Positions 9,428-18,446 of a stretch of DNA of 64,000 nt are shown here, one piece after another. The stretch is from positions 2,889,164 to 2,953,163 of the forward strand of contig NZ_CP037452.1 of the NCBI RefSeq assembly GCF_007754425.1, written 5' to 3'. The stretch comes from Gimesia fumaroli. GTDB taxonomy: Bacteria; Planctomycetota; Planctomycetia; Planctomycetales; Planctomycetaceae. Both the position numbers and the translations under genes were made by a program. Under the pieces are notes generated by a model that was not told where the DNA came from, searched no databases, and worked only from the letters and a program-made list of their open reading frames with translations. Position 1 is the first letter of the stretch. Every line of letters begins with the position of its first letter.

Positions 9428-10927
9428 ATGCTTTCGATGCGGAAACAGGCGGTTTTACTGGGTTTAGTCGTTTATGGTTTTAGTTTCCTGTCTGAGATCT
9501 CTCAGCTGCAGGCAGAAGACTGGCCTCAGTTCCGCGGGCCGAATTGTGCCGGCGTTTCGACCGCAAAGAATTCATTACCGGTCGAATTCGATGATCAGAA
9601 AAATGTGATCTGGTCTGCCAAATTGGGCGATGGCATTGGCTGCCCGGTGGTGGCCGCCGGTCGCGTGTTTACTTCCGGCATGGTTGGCAAGGACAAAGTG
9701 GCGTTGTATGCTTTTGACGCAGAGACCGGAAAAAAACTCTGGGAGCGTGTCTGGAAGACCGGCGATCTTTTAGAGATTCATAAAACCAACAGCTTCGCTG
9801 CTACGACCCCGGCGGCGGACGACGAGCGAGTTTATTTTTACTTTAGTACGCTGGGCATGTTGGCAGTCGATGCCGAAACGGGAGCCGACGTCTGGGAGCA
9901 GAAACTGCCGGTCCCCTACTTTGTGTTCAAATGGGGCGCGGGCATGTCGCCGACCCTTTATAAGGATCTGGTTCTGTTCTGTCAGGACGATGATCTGGAG
10001 CCCGCCTTTTATGCGTTTAATAAAAAGACTGGGAAGATTGTCTGGAAAGACGACCGCAGCGATCAGGCAGTGAACTATTCGCATCCCGTAATCTGTGAAA
10101 CCAATCAGGGAGATGAAATTGTGGTCGCCGGAACCGGAAAGCTGATCGGCTACGATCCGAAGACGGGGAAACGATTGTGGACCGCGCAGACTCTGTTGCG
10201 GAACATTAAAACGACCCCCGTGAGTCGCGACGGCATTATCTATGTCGCACTGCAGAGTGGTGGGATTGCCAATCAATGGCTGGCTTCCATCGACCGCTGG
10301 GAGACCGGCAACAGTGACGGCAAAGTCACCAAAGACGAAATTCAGGCGTTTGTCGGGAAAACAAAAGTGCCGGAAGCCTTCTACAAAAAGACCTTTGATC
10401 GCGGCGATCTGAATAAGGATGGGGCGCTCGAAGGCAAAGAACTCGATATCGCCTTTCTGCCGCCCGGTAACGAAGCGGGGGCGAAGTTTGGTGAAGAGCC
10501 CGCCCAGCAGTTTGTTCTGGCCGTCAAAGGGGGAGGTCGCGGCGATGTGACGAAAACACATCTGCTCTGGAAGCATCCCACCAAACACACCGATCATATT
10601 GTCTCGCCCCTGGTGACCGCAGATCGCATGTTCCTGGTCAAAGGGGGCGGCATCTCGACCTGTTTTGAAGTTGAGAAAGGGAAAAAAATCTGGGGACCCA
10701 AACGAATTCAGAACGAGAGTGAATACTTCGCCTCTCCCATTTATGGCGATGGCAAAATTTATGTCGCCGGCGAGAACGGCAAGATCGTGGTTCTGGAAGA
10801 CGGCCCCGAGCAGAAGATCCTCGCCAAAAACGATATGGGCGATTCGATTCTGGGCACGCCCGCGATCGCCGACGGCCGGATTTTTATCCGCACCCGCGGC
10901 AAGTTGATTTGTGTGGGTGAGAAATAG
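9428..10927 (+). CDS. Exported PQQ-like beta-propeller protein with inserted EF-hand pair
   Basis: 499 residues from the ATG at 9428; AGGAG at 9414-9418 and the resulting signal peptide (MLSMRKQAVLLGLVVYGFSF, cleavage near LQAEDW) support this start over one 147 bp upstream. After DWPQFRGPNC, repeats such as ALYAFDAETGKKLWE, AVDAETGADVWE and YAFNKKTGKIVWKD are quinoprotein-type propeller blades. About residues 285-340 interrupt the propeller with two EF-hand-like loops, TGNSDGKVTKDE and GDLNKDGALEGKE. The protein belongs to the large planctomycete family annotated as PQQ-binding-like; real PQQ binding is not shown. It probably acts outside the cytoplasmic membrane. Confidence 0.9.
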   Translation: MLSMRKQAVLLGLVVYGFSFLSEISQLQAEDWPQFRGPNCAGVSTAKNSLPVEFDDQKNVIWSAKLGDGIGCPVVAAGRVFTSGMVGKDKVALYAFDAETGKKLWERVWKTGDLLEIHKTNSFAATTPAADDERVYFYFSTLGMLAVDAETGADVWEQKLPVPYFVFKWGAGMSPTLYKDLVLFCQDDDLEPAFYAFNKKTGKIVWKDDRSDQAVNYSHPVICETNQGDEIVVAGTGKLIGYDPKTGKRLWTAQTLLRNIKTTPVSRDGIIYVALQSGGIANQWLASIDRWETGNSDGKVTKDEIQAFVGKTKVPEAFYKKTFDRGDLNKDGALEGKELDIAFLPPGNEAGAKFGEEPAQQFVLAVKGGGRGDVTKTHLLWKHPTKHTDHIVSPLVTADRMFLVKGGGISTCFEVEKGKKIWGPKRIQNESEYFASPIYGDGKIYVAGENGKIVVLEDGPEQKILAKNDMGDSILGTPAIADGRIFIRTRGKLICVGEK

Positions 10928-10967
10928 GAAAACCTGATTTTCGGGGCCTGATTCAACGGTTGGACCA

Positions 10968-11059
10968 GCACTGTCGGACAAGCCGACAGATGGCACCCTG
11001 GTTGGGTCTCGTTCGCAAATGATTCGACGTTGGGTGGCACTGTTGGCTTGCCAACAGTG
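10968..11059. repeat. Inverted pair of family A hairpins, second copy
   Basis: The minus-oriented hairpin 10968-10998 (CACTGTCGG arm) and the plus-oriented one 11032-11059 match the 7429-7520 pair in order, spacing and most spacer bases. Confidence 0.8.
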
Positions 11060-11085
11060 AATGGGAAAACGCTTGTTCTTTCTGA

Positions 11086-11164
11086 CAATTTCTGTTGCCT
11101 GCGGCAATCCCGAATTGCATTCGGGACTACCCCCTGTTCGAGACTGTTCGTGTTTTTCGTGGTA
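11086..11164 (-). repeat. Family C dispersed element, minus orientation
   Basis: Read on the minus strand it starts CTACCACGAAAAACACGAA and ends with a GGGATTGCCGCAGGCAACAG segment. The same order of blocks occurs at 55498-55594 and 63521-63652. Confidence 0.65.
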
Positions 11165-11216
11165 GTAAAAAACAGGATAGATAATAACGTTGGGTGGCAC
11201 GGTTGTGATGTGAAAA

Positions 11217-11354
11217 GTAGGGGTAGACCCATGTGTCTACCCGTGATGTTGACGTGGTTTGTGTGACGAGTTGCAATTTTGATAATGGTCCCGTTCCAAC
11301 CGTATTATGCTGTCGAACATCTCCAGGCGGGCTGACACATGGGTCAGCCCCTAC
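11217..11354 (+). repeat. Family B palindromic element, complete copy
   Basis: 138 bp. The left hairpin is GGGTAGAC / GTCTACCC, the right hairpin GGGCTGAC / GTCAGCCC, both with an ACCCATGTGT-type loop. The element begins GTAG and ends CTAC. The two ends are inverted copies of each other, as in a MITE. Confidence 0.87.
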
Positions 11355-11436
11355 GTTTTCCAGGAACTCCTTTCACAGCGCCCACCTTCGCTAAAAATCT
11401 CCAACTCTCTTGATCTTTGACCCTGATTTGCTAATA

Positions 11437-11454
11437 TGCACAATCGATTGTGCA
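11437..11454. promoter_or_regulatory. Perfect 18-bp palindrome, probable LacI-family operator
   Basis: TGCACAATCGATTGTGCA is perfectly self-complementary with a central CG, the hallmark of LacI/PurR/RbsR-type operators. It ends 10 bp before the regulator's start codon and overlaps its leader, so the encoded repressor probably controls itself and the downstream ribose/nucleoside genes. The binding protein is inferred. Confidence 0.75.
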
Positions 11455-11464
11455 AAGGGGTTCT

Positions 11465-12499
11465 ATGAGCAAGTCCAGGACGAAAGCGATTACGTTGAAA
11501 GAGGTGGCCGAAGCCGCTGGGGTGAGCGTGTCGACCGCGTCCCGGGCACTATCGGGGAAAGCGGAAGCGTATCGCATCAGTCGGGCGACCGAACAATCGG
11601 TACAGGCGGCGGCAAAGCGCTTGCAGTTTTCACCCAGTCTGCTGGCGAAGTCGCTGCGCTCGCAGCGCACCAGACTTTTAGGCGTGGTGCTGCCGAACGT
11701 GGCGAACCCCTTCTTTGCGGCGATCGCCCGCGAGATCACACTGGCGGCCGAAGAGAATCAGTTTTCGGTGCTGCTGGCGGACAGTCAGGAAAACAGCGAG
11801 ACCGAGGTCCATCTGGTCGAACAGCTGCAGGCCCGGCAGATTGAAGGGCTCGTCGTCTGTCCGGTCGGGATTGCCCATCGGCATCTGAGCAAACTTGCAA
11901 AACAGAAACTACCCCTCGTGCTGGTCGACCGGGGCTTTGATCATAAAGATCTCGTGACGGTGACGTCCGATCACCGGGGCGGCGCACGAGAAGCAACGAC
12001 GTTGCTATTGGAATCGGGGCATCAGAAGATCGGCATTCTGCAGGGGCTGCCGGATACGTTGCCCAACACCGAACGTCTGGTTGGCGTGCGTGACGCATTC
12101 GCAGAGCATGGTCTCCCCTTTGATCCGACATTGATTGCCGGAAAACATTTCGATGAAGTGTCCGGCTATCAGGCCGCTTATAAACTGCTGTCTGATCATT
12201 CCGAGATCACCGCACTGTTTGCCTTCAGTAATCAGAATGCATTGGGTGCGTTACGGGCGGCGGCGGAACTGGGGCGCACGGTTCCCGAAGATCTGTCGCT
12301 GATCGCGTTCGACGATCACCCCTTTGCCGCATATCTGGCAGCACCGATGACGTCGGTCTGTCAGGATGTGACTCAACTGGGACGCCTCGCGGCCCGGCTG
12401 CTGATCGAACAAATCAAAACGGGTCAACCTCCGAAACAGAAACAACATCCAATTCCGGTCCAGCTTATCAATCGCAGTTCAATCAAGAACATCGGATGA
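11465..12499 (+). CDS. LacI-family transcriptional regulator of the nucleoside/ribose operon
   Basis: 344 residues from the ATG at 11465, preceded by AAGGGG; the frame extends upstream only through the operator palindrome. Residues 10-32 (LKEVAEAAGVSVSTASRALSG) are the LacI helix-turn-helix, followed by the hinge helix region SPSLLAKSLRSQRT and a periplasmic-binding-protein-like effector domain (LLGVVLPNVANPFFAAIARE, LIAFDDHPFAAYLAAPMTSV). It heads a six-gene co-directional cluster for nucleoside hydrolysis and ribose uptake, so ribose or a nucleoside is the likely inducer (inference). Confidence 0.93.
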   Translation: MSKSRTKAITLKEVAEAAGVSVSTASRALSGKAEAYRISRATEQSVQAAAKRLQFSPSLLAKSLRSQRTRLLGVVLPNVANPFFAAIAREITLAAEENQFSVLLADSQENSETEVHLVEQLQARQIEGLVVCPVGIAHRHLSKLAKQKLPLVLVDRGFDHKDLVTVTSDHRGGAREATTLLLESGHQKIGILQGLPDTLPNTERLVGVRDAFAEHGLPFDPTLIAGKHFDEVSGYQAAYKLLSDHSEITALFAFSNQNALGALRAAAELGRTVPEDLSLIAFDDHPFAAYLAAPMTSVCQDVTQLGRLAARLLIEQIKTGQPPKQKQHPIPVQLINRSSIKNIG

Positions 12500-12539
12500 T
12501 GCGCGGGACGATGATTCAACAGAATAAGGATCAAATGAA

Positions 12540-13586
12540 ATGAAACAACAAACTCAGACGCTCACCTTTCTCATGCTCGGTGCGTTGGCCCTGCTGTTCT
12601 GTGACAACAGCTTGGCCGCGGAGCCGGAACGACCCGTGCCACTGATTTTTGATACGGATATCGGGAACGATGTGGACGATGTGCTCGCGCTGGGCATGAT
12701 TCACGCGCTCGAAGACCGCGGGGACTGTAAACTGCTGGCGGTCACGATTACCAAAGACAACCCGCTGGCCGCTTCCTTTACGGATGCCGTGAATACGTTT
12801 TACGGGAAAGGAAACATTCCGATCGGCATCTGTAAGAGTGGCGTGACGCCCCAAACAGGTAAGTTCAATGTGCTGGCGGAAAAGATGGACAACGGCAAGC
12901 TGCGGTATCCGCATGATCTGAAGGACCCCAGGCAGATTCCCTCGGCGGTCTCCGTGTTGCGTAAAGCGCTGGCGGGCGCGAAAGATCATTCGGTCGTCAT
13001 CGCGCAGGTTGGGTTCTCGACGAATCTGGCGGATCTGCTTAAGTCACCCGCAGATGAGATCTGTCCGCTGACGGGGCAAGAACTGGTGAAGCAGAAAGTC
13101 AAACTGCTGTCGGTCATGGCAGGCGCGTTTGAGAAAATTCCCCATAAGGGCAAGCTGGTCGATCACCGTGAGTACAATGTGGTGAAAGATATTCCGGCGG
13201 CGAAGAAACTGGCTAACGACTGGCCGACGCCAATCGTCTGGAGCGGGTTTGAAATCGGGCTGTCGGTCCCCTACCCGCACGAGAGCATCGAAGAGGATTA
13301 TAACTACACGCCGCATCATCCGCTGGCAGAAGCGTATATTTTGTACAATCCCCCGCCTCATGATCGACCGACCTGGGACCTGACGAGCGTGTTGTACGCG
13401 GTCTATCCGCACCGGGGTTATTTCGATCTCTCTGAAGTCGGTACCGTGACCGTAGAGGACGACGGCCTGACGACCTATAAGAAAAGCGACCAGGGCCGGC
13501 ACCAGTATCTGAAACTAAATGATCTGCAGCGGGCCCGTCTGATTGAAGCACTCGTGCAGCTTTCCAGTCAGCCTCCTCAGAAATAG
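12540..13586 (+). CDS. Exported nucleoside hydrolase (IUNH family)
   Basis: 348 residues. The signal peptide (TLTFLMLGALALLFCDNSLA) is followed by LIFDTDIGNDVDDVLAL at about 36-51. This is the Asp-rich calcium site of inosine-uridine nucleoside N-ribohydrolases, though one residue longer between Asp clusters than the classical DTDPGxDD. The family splits a ribonucleoside into base and ribose. AAGGA lies just upstream of the ATG. Its position directly before ribokinase and an Rbs-type importer argues that it releases ribose outside the cytoplasm for uptake. The signal peptide is unusual, since most characterised family members are cytoplasmic. The pathway role is inferred. Confidence 0.85.
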   Translation: MKQQTQTLTFLMLGALALLFCDNSLAAEPERPVPLIFDTDIGNDVDDVLALGMIHALEDRGDCKLLAVTITKDNPLAASFTDAVNTFYGKGNIPIGICKSGVTPQTGKFNVLAEKMDNGKLRYPHDLKDPRQIPSAVSVLRKALAGAKDHSVVIAQVGFSTNLADLLKSPADEICPLTGQELVKQKVKLLSVMAGAFEKIPHKGKLVDHREYNVVKDIPAAKKLANDWPTPIVWSGFEIGLSVPYPHESIEEDYNYTPHHPLAEAYILYNPPPHDRPTWDLTSVLYAVYPHRGYFDLSEVGTVTVEDDGLTTYKKSDQGRHQYLKLNDLQRARLIEALVQLSSQPPQK

Positions 13587-13600
13587 AACGGGAGACTTTG

Positions 13601-14533
13601 ATGAGTGAAACGCGACAGGCGAAGATCGCCGTGCTGGGTTCAATCAATATGGATCTGATGATCCGTTCGGCCAAACTGCCGTTGCCCGGCGAAACGGTGA
13701 TTGCGGATTCAAAAGTCGAAAACCCGGGCGGTAAAGGCGCCAATCAGGCAGTCGCTGCAGCCCGGATGGGCGCGGACGTGACGATGATCGGCTGTGTGGG
13801 AGATGACAGTTTTGCGGAGCAACTGCTGGCGAACCTGAACGCGGAATGCGTCGATACATCACACGTTTCACAGCTGAAGCAGACGACCAGCGGCGTGGCT
13901 GTCGTCATGGTGGAGACGAGCGGCGAGAACGCGATTCTGGTGGTTCCTGGTGCCAATGGATTAGTGGGAAGTGCTGAACTGGAACAGGCGCGGCGTGTGA
14001 TCTGTGAGAGCGACGTGTTGTTGATGCAGCTGGAAGTGCCGGTGGAGACGGTGATCGCAGCAGCGGCAATCGCGCGGGAGGCGGGAGTGCCTGTGATTCT
14101 GGATCCGGCCCCTGCACCGGCAACGGTTCCCGCGGGGTTACTCAATGTGGATCTGATCTGCCCGAATCAGTCCGAGGCGGCTGCGTTGTTGAACCGGCCC
14201 GCTGATTCGCTTCAGGAAGCCGCGGCACGGGTATCGGAACTGACAACGCTGGGACCGCGGCAGGCGATTATCACACTGGCGGAACAGGGCGCCGTGGTGT
14301 TTGATGGAGAACGGGTCGAACAGATTCCGCCGTTTGAAATCAATGCCGTCGATTCCACGGCAGCCGGCGATGCGTTTGCCGCGGGTCTGGCGGTGCGGCT
14401 GGCAGAAGGGGCGACATTGTTCGACTCAGCCCGGTTTGCCTCTGCCGCGGGAGCGTTGGCGGCTTCGGGGGCGGGCGCACAAACTGCGATGCCGACGCGC
14501 GAACAAATTTTAACACTTTTACAACAACGATAA
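13601..14533 (+). CDS. rbsK: Ribokinase
   Basis: 310 residues from the ATG at 13601 (GGGAG eight bases upstream). PfkB-family signatures: the N-terminal sheet AVLGSINMDLMIRSAKLPLPGE, substrate motif NPGGKGANQAVAAARMG, and C-terminal motif DSTAAGDAFAAGLAVRL, in which the Asp of AAGD is the catalytic base and the glycines form the anion hole. It phosphorylates ribose to ribose-5-phosphate with ATP in the cytoplasm. It sits between the nucleoside hydrolase and the importer genes, 12-15 bp from each neighbour, so is clearly operonic. Confidence 0.92.
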   Translation: MSETRQAKIAVLGSINMDLMIRSAKLPLPGETVIADSKVENPGGKGANQAVAAARMGADVTMIGCVGDDSFAEQLLANLNAECVDTSHVSQLKQTTSGVAVVMVETSGENAILVVPGANGLVGSAELEQARRVICESDVLLMQLEVPVETVIAAAAIAREAGVPVILDPAPAPATVPAGLLNVDLICPNQSEAAALLNRPADSLQEAAARVSELTTLGPRQAIITLAEQGAVVFDGERVEQIPPFEINAVDSTAAGDAFAAGLAVRLAEGATLFDSARFASAAGALAASGAGAQTAMPTREQILTLLQQR

Positions 14534-14546
14534 CAGGAGCGCTTTC

Positions 14547-15530
14547 ATGTATGAATTCAGGAGAACATTAATCCCTTGTGGGTTGTTGCTGCTGTGTGCC
14601 GCGATCATGGGCTGTGATTCGCAGACGGAGCAGTCACAAAAGACAAGCGATGCGAAACCGGAAAGCAAAAAACCGAAGATCGCGTTGATTATGAAATCGC
14701 TGGCGAACGATTTCTTCTCGACGATGGCCAAAGGAGCCGAGACGCATCAGCAGGCACACAGCGACGATTACGAACTGGTGGTCAACGGCATCAAGGATGA
14801 ACGGGACTTGAGCCGTCAGGTGGCGCTGGTGGAAGAGATGGTGGCCAATGGCGTCGATGCGATTGTGATTGCACCCGCCGATTCGAAAGCGCTGGTGCCG
14901 GCGCTCCGGCGGGCACGCGAAGCGGGTGTGGTCGTGATTAATATCGATAATAAACTGGATGAAGAGATTCTGGCGACGGAGAAAATTGAGATCCCGTTTG
15001 TCGGTCCCGATAACAAAGCGGGTGCGAAAAAGGTAGGCGACTATCTGGCGTCGAAGTTGAAAGCCGGCGATGAAGTGATCGTGCTGGAAGGGATTCGGAC
15101 TTCGTTTAACGGCACACAACGAAGGCTCGGCTTCGAAGAAGCGATGAAAGCAGCCGATATCAAGATTGCCGACAGTCAGTCGGCCCAGTGGGAGATGAGC
15201 ATGGCGAACACGCTGGCGCTGTCGATGCTCAGCGAACATCCCAACGTGAAAGCGATCCTGGCGGCGAACGACAGCATGGCGCTGGGGGCGCTCGCGGCGG
15301 TCAAGAATAATGGCAAAGCGGGGGAAGTCGCGGTGGTCGGTTTTGATAATATCGCCGCCGTGCAGCAGGCGATTAAAGAGGGACAGATCCTGGCGACCGC
15401 CGACCAGCACGGCGACCAGCTGGCGGTGTTCGGCATTGAATACGCGCTGAATCTGCTCAAAGATCCCAACGCGAAACTGGAAGATCGGGAAACGCCCGTC
15501 GATCTGGTGACGGCTGAGGATCTGAAATGA
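14547..15530 (+). CDS. rbsB: Ribose-type ABC transporter substrate-binding lipoprotein
   Basis: 327 residues, AGGAG at 14534-14538. The N-terminus MYEFRRTLIPCGLLLLCAAIMGC has a lipobox-like IMGC, so the protein is probably lipid-anchored. The body is a sugar-binding periplasmic domain (PF13407 type): KIALIMKSLANDFFSTMAKGAE, VDAIVIAPADSKALVPALRRA and VAVVGFDNIAAVQQAIKEG. The stop overlaps the ATG of the ATPase gene (ATGA). Ribose is the most likely ligand given ribokinase next door; another pentose remains possible. Confidence 0.9.
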   Translation: MYEFRRTLIPCGLLLLCAAIMGCDSQTEQSQKTSDAKPESKKPKIALIMKSLANDFFSTMAKGAETHQQAHSDDYELVVNGIKDERDLSRQVALVEEMVANGVDAIVIAPADSKALVPALRRAREAGVVVINIDNKLDEEILATEKIEIPFVGPDNKAGAKKVGDYLASKLKAGDEVIVLEGIRTSFNGTQRRLGFEEAMKAADIKIADSQSAQWEMSMANTLALSMLSEHPNVKAILAANDSMALGALAAVKNNGKAGEVAVVGFDNIAAVQQAIKEGQILATADQHGDQLAVFGIEYALNLLKDPNAKLEDRETPVDLVTAEDLK

Positions 15531-17083
15531 CGGTGGAAACGCAGTCGCTACGGTTTGCAGCGCAACACCTTTCGAAAGACTACGTCGTGCGGGTGCTGGA
15601 TGATGTGTCGTTCGAACTTCGCGCAGGGGAAATTCACGCGCTGTTGGGGGCCAATGGAGCCGGGAAAAGTACGCTGTGCAAAATCATTGCCGGTCTAACA
15701 CCGGCGACGGAAGGGAGTATGCAGCTGAACGGCGCACCCTACTCTCCCGCGGACAAACGGTTTGCGGAGTCGTGCGGCGTGCAGATTGTGCAGCAGGAAC
15801 TGAATCTAATTCCGACGCTCTCGGTTGCCGAGAACTTGTTACTAGGACGGTATCCCCAGCGGTGGGGCGTTATTGATCGCCGGGAATTGCATCAGCGGGC
15901 GCGGGCGGCGCTGGATCGATTTGGCTTGAGTGACATTCGCACCGATCAAAGTGCCGGGAGCCTGGGCGTGGGACAGCAACAGATGCTGGAGATCGCGGCG
16001 GCTCTGGACCGGAAGTGTGAGCTGTTGATTCTGGATGAGCCGACCGCGGCGCTGAGTGCAGGTGAAACCGAACGACTGTTTGCCCGGCTGGATGAACTGC
16101 GTTCTCAGGGTGTGGGAATCATTTATATCAGCCATCGCCTGGATGAAATTGCACGCATCGCCGATCGGTTGACGGTGCTGCGGGATGGGAAATATGTGAG
16201 CATGCATGCGGTGAGTGAATTTGAACCGATCGAGCGGGTCGTCGATCTGATGACGGGAGAAACCCAGGCGGTTGAGCACGCGCTCGCGGAGCATACGAGC
16301 CGAGCGACGGCGCGAACGATGATTCGTATGCAAGGACTGAGCGGAGGCCCGGTGAAGGATGTTAGTTTCTCCGTTCATGCGGGCGAACGCTATGGCATTG
16401 CTGGTCTGGTGGGTGCGGGACGGACCGAACTGCTGCGATTACTGTTTGGCGCGGATCGGGTGGAACGCGGGGAACTGTATCTGCGCGACGAGACAACGCC
16501 GCGCCGGTTTCGTCATCCCCATGAGGCAGTGGAAGCGAAGCTGGCGATGGTGACGGAGGATCGCAAGCAGAACGGGCTCTTACTTTCACAGTCGATCCGC
16601 GTGAATACGACGCTGACGAGCCTGGATCTGCTGACCGGTGCGACGGGTGTCATCAATCGACGCCAGGAAGCAGCGGTGGTCGAAGCGGAGCGCACACGTC
16701 TGCAGATCCACGCGCGGGACATTGAACAGAGTGTGGGTACATTGAGCGGCGGGAATCAGCAGAAGGTGGCGGTGGCGAAGTGGCTGTTGAAGGAGGCGGA
16801 TGTGTTTTTGTTCGACGAGCCGACGCGGGGAATCGATGTTGCAGCGCGGCGGAACATTCATCAGTTGTTTGATCAACTGGCCGCGCAAGGCAAGGCGCTG
16901 ATTATCGTCAGCAGCGATCTCGAGGAACTGTTCGAGACCTGCGACCGGATCGGCGTGATGTCGGCGGGGCGACTGGTGAGTGAATACGCACGCGCAGACT
17001 GGTCGTACGACGCCATTATGCAGGATTGCTTTTCAGGATATTCCACTCAAGAGAGAACGACTGTTTCAGGATCAACGCCATGA
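15527..17083 (+). CDS. rbsA: Sugar ABC transporter ATPase with two nucleotide-binding domains
   Basis: 518 residues, the usual length for RbsA/MglA-type double ATPases. Domain 1 carries Walker A GANGAGKST (41-49), a signature region (SLGVGQQQMLEIAAAL) and Walker B LLILDEPTAALS. Domain 2 has the degenerate P-loop GLVGAGRTELLRLLFG typical of this family, then LSGGNQQKVAVAKWL and VFLFDEPTRGIDV. It overlaps the genes on both sides by four bases, implying translational coupling in the RbsB-RbsA-RbsC importer. Confidence 0.95.
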   Translation: MTVETQSLRFAAQHLSKDYVVRVLDDVSFELRAGEIHALLGANGAGKSTLCKIIAGLTPATEGSMQLNGAPYSPADKRFAESCGVQIVQQELNLIPTLSVAENLLLGRYPQRWGVIDRRELHQRARAALDRFGLSDIRTDQSAGSLGVGQQQMLEIAAALDRKCELLILDEPTAALSAGETERLFARLDELRSQGVGIIYISHRLDEIARIADRLTVLRDGKYVSMHAVSEFEPIERVVDLMTGETQAVEHALAEHTSRATARTMIRMQGLSGGPVKDVSFSVHAGERYGIAGLVGAGRTELLRLLFGADRVERGELYLRDETTPRRFRHPHEAVEAKLAMVTEDRKQNGLLLSQSIRVNTTLTSLDLLTGATGVINRRQEAAVVEAERTRLQIHARDIEQSVGTLSGGNQQKVAVAKWLLKEADVFLFDEPTRGIDVAARRNIHQLFDQLAAQGKALIIVSSDLEELFETCDRIGVMSAGRLVSEYARADWSYDAIMQDCFSGYSTQERTTVSGSTP

Positions 17084-18075
17084 CGGACTCCCCTGCCCCT
17101 GTTGTTGAAATCAGTGCCAAGCCGCGCGGCGGACTGACGTATTCGGTCTTTCAATACGCGGGCCTGCTCGGCGTGTTGGTGTTGCTGGTGCTGATCTTCA
17201 GTCTGATGAGCAACAATTTTCTCTCGAAGCAGACGCTGGTCACGGTGGCGAATAATATTCCGGATCTGTTAGTGATTTCGGTCGGGATGACGCTGGTGCT
17301 GATCATCGGTGGCATTGATCTTTCCGTCGGTTCACTGCTGGCGCTGTCGTCGGCGGTGCTGGGCGTCTGCATGGTCGACTGGGGCTGGTCGCTGTGGGCG
17401 GCGGTGCCGGTCTGTCTGGGCGTGGGGGCGCTGTGTGGGATGCTCAACGGCGTGATCAGCGTGAAGGCGGGCATTCCGTCGTTCATCGTGACGCTGGGCA
17501 TGCTGGAGATGGCCCGCGGCAGTGCGTACCTCTTGACCGATTCGCAGACGAAGTACATCGGCTCCTCCATTGAATGGATCGGCGTGCCTGTGAAAGGTTT
17601 TCTATTCTCCCCCGCGTTTTTGCTGGCACTGGTGATTGTGGCGGTGGGACAATATCTGCTGACGCGCACGGTCTTCGGTCGCTATTGCGTGGCGATTGGA
17701 ACGAATGCGGAAGCAGTGCGGATGTCGGGCATTCGAACGGCCCCCTGCTCGATTATCGTGTTTACGATCAGCGGCCTGCTTTGCGGCCTGGCGGGCGTGA
17801 TGCAGACCTCACGACTTTCCACAGCCGACCCGAACGCAGCGGTGGGTTTGGAACTCTCGGCCATCGCCGCTTGTGTAATCGGCGGCACCAGCCTGATGGG
17901 GGGCCGGGGTTCGGTGATCAATACGTTCTTCGGCGTACTGATCATCGCGGTCCTGCAGACCGGCCTGGCACAGATCGGGGCGACCGATCCGATCAAACGT
18001 GTGATTACGGGCGCGGTGATTATCGTCGCGGTGCTACTCGATGCAGCCCGGCAGCGGTGGAAACGACGCGGGTGA
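17080..18075 (+). CDS. rbsC: Ribose-type ABC transporter permease
   Basis: 331 residues from the ATG at 17080, which overlaps the ATPase stop as ATGA; a longer in-frame start would lie deep inside the ATPase gene. About eight to ten hydrophobic segments are visible, and the family signature IGGIDLSVGSLLALSSAVLG (near 86-105) together with VIGGTSLMGGRGSV matches BPD_transp_2 permeases. This is the last gene of the operon; a family C/A repeat composite follows directly. Confidence 0.94.
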   Translation: MTDSPAPVVEISAKPRGGLTYSVFQYAGLLGVLVLLVLIFSLMSNNFLSKQTLVTVANNIPDLLVISVGMTLVLIIGGIDLSVGSLLALSSAVLGVCMVDWGWSLWAAVPVCLGVGALCGMLNGVISVKAGIPSFIVTLGMLEMARGSAYLLTDSQTKYIGSSIEWIGVPVKGFLFSPAFLLALVIVAVGQYLLTRTVFGRYCVAIGTNAEAVRMSGIRTAPCSIIVFTISGLLCGLAGVMQTSRLSTADPNAAVGLELSAIAACVIGGTSLMGGRGSVINTFFGVLIIAVLQTGLAQIGATDPIKRVITGAVIIVAVLLDAARQRWKRRG

Positions 18076-18090
18076 GCTGTTGTTTTTTGC

Positions 18091-18177
18091 TACCATGAAA
18101 AGCACGAAATGGCACGAAAAGGTTTGTTGTTCCGTTGCTGGCTCTTCTCACTGTTGGGCAAGCCAACAGTGCCACCC
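18091..18177 (-). repeat. Family C micro-repeat joined to a family A hairpin
   Basis: TACCATGAAAAGCACGAAA (from 18091) is followed by a conserved GCTGG-TCTTCTCA link and the hairpin at 18149-18177. The same C-link-A order recurs at 20892-20977 and 22822-22905. Confidence 0.7.
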
Positions 18178-18446
18178 TATGAGTATTGGGCTTGTAATAT
18201 TAGTCTATTTGTTCGGGATTAAGTTTGGCTCTTAGAAAACTCTTTGTCCTTAAAAACGTTTACAGTCACATTCTTACTCAGTAATCTTGTTACTGGTTTT
18301 TTACACAATGATGATTTAAGTTCGGAGTAGGAATTCTGAGAGAATAATGTCTGTAAGTCACAAGAAGCGTTTGAGTTCCATCATGTTTTGATAGAAGCTC
18401 GCCTAAGAGAACTTACCTTTTAAATTAACCGTTCGTTTAATATGGG

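Noticed and set aside
9770-11200. 476-codon open frame on the minus strand
   Set aside because: It runs opposite the PQQ-propeller gene and through family A/C repeats; low-complexity composition and no domain.
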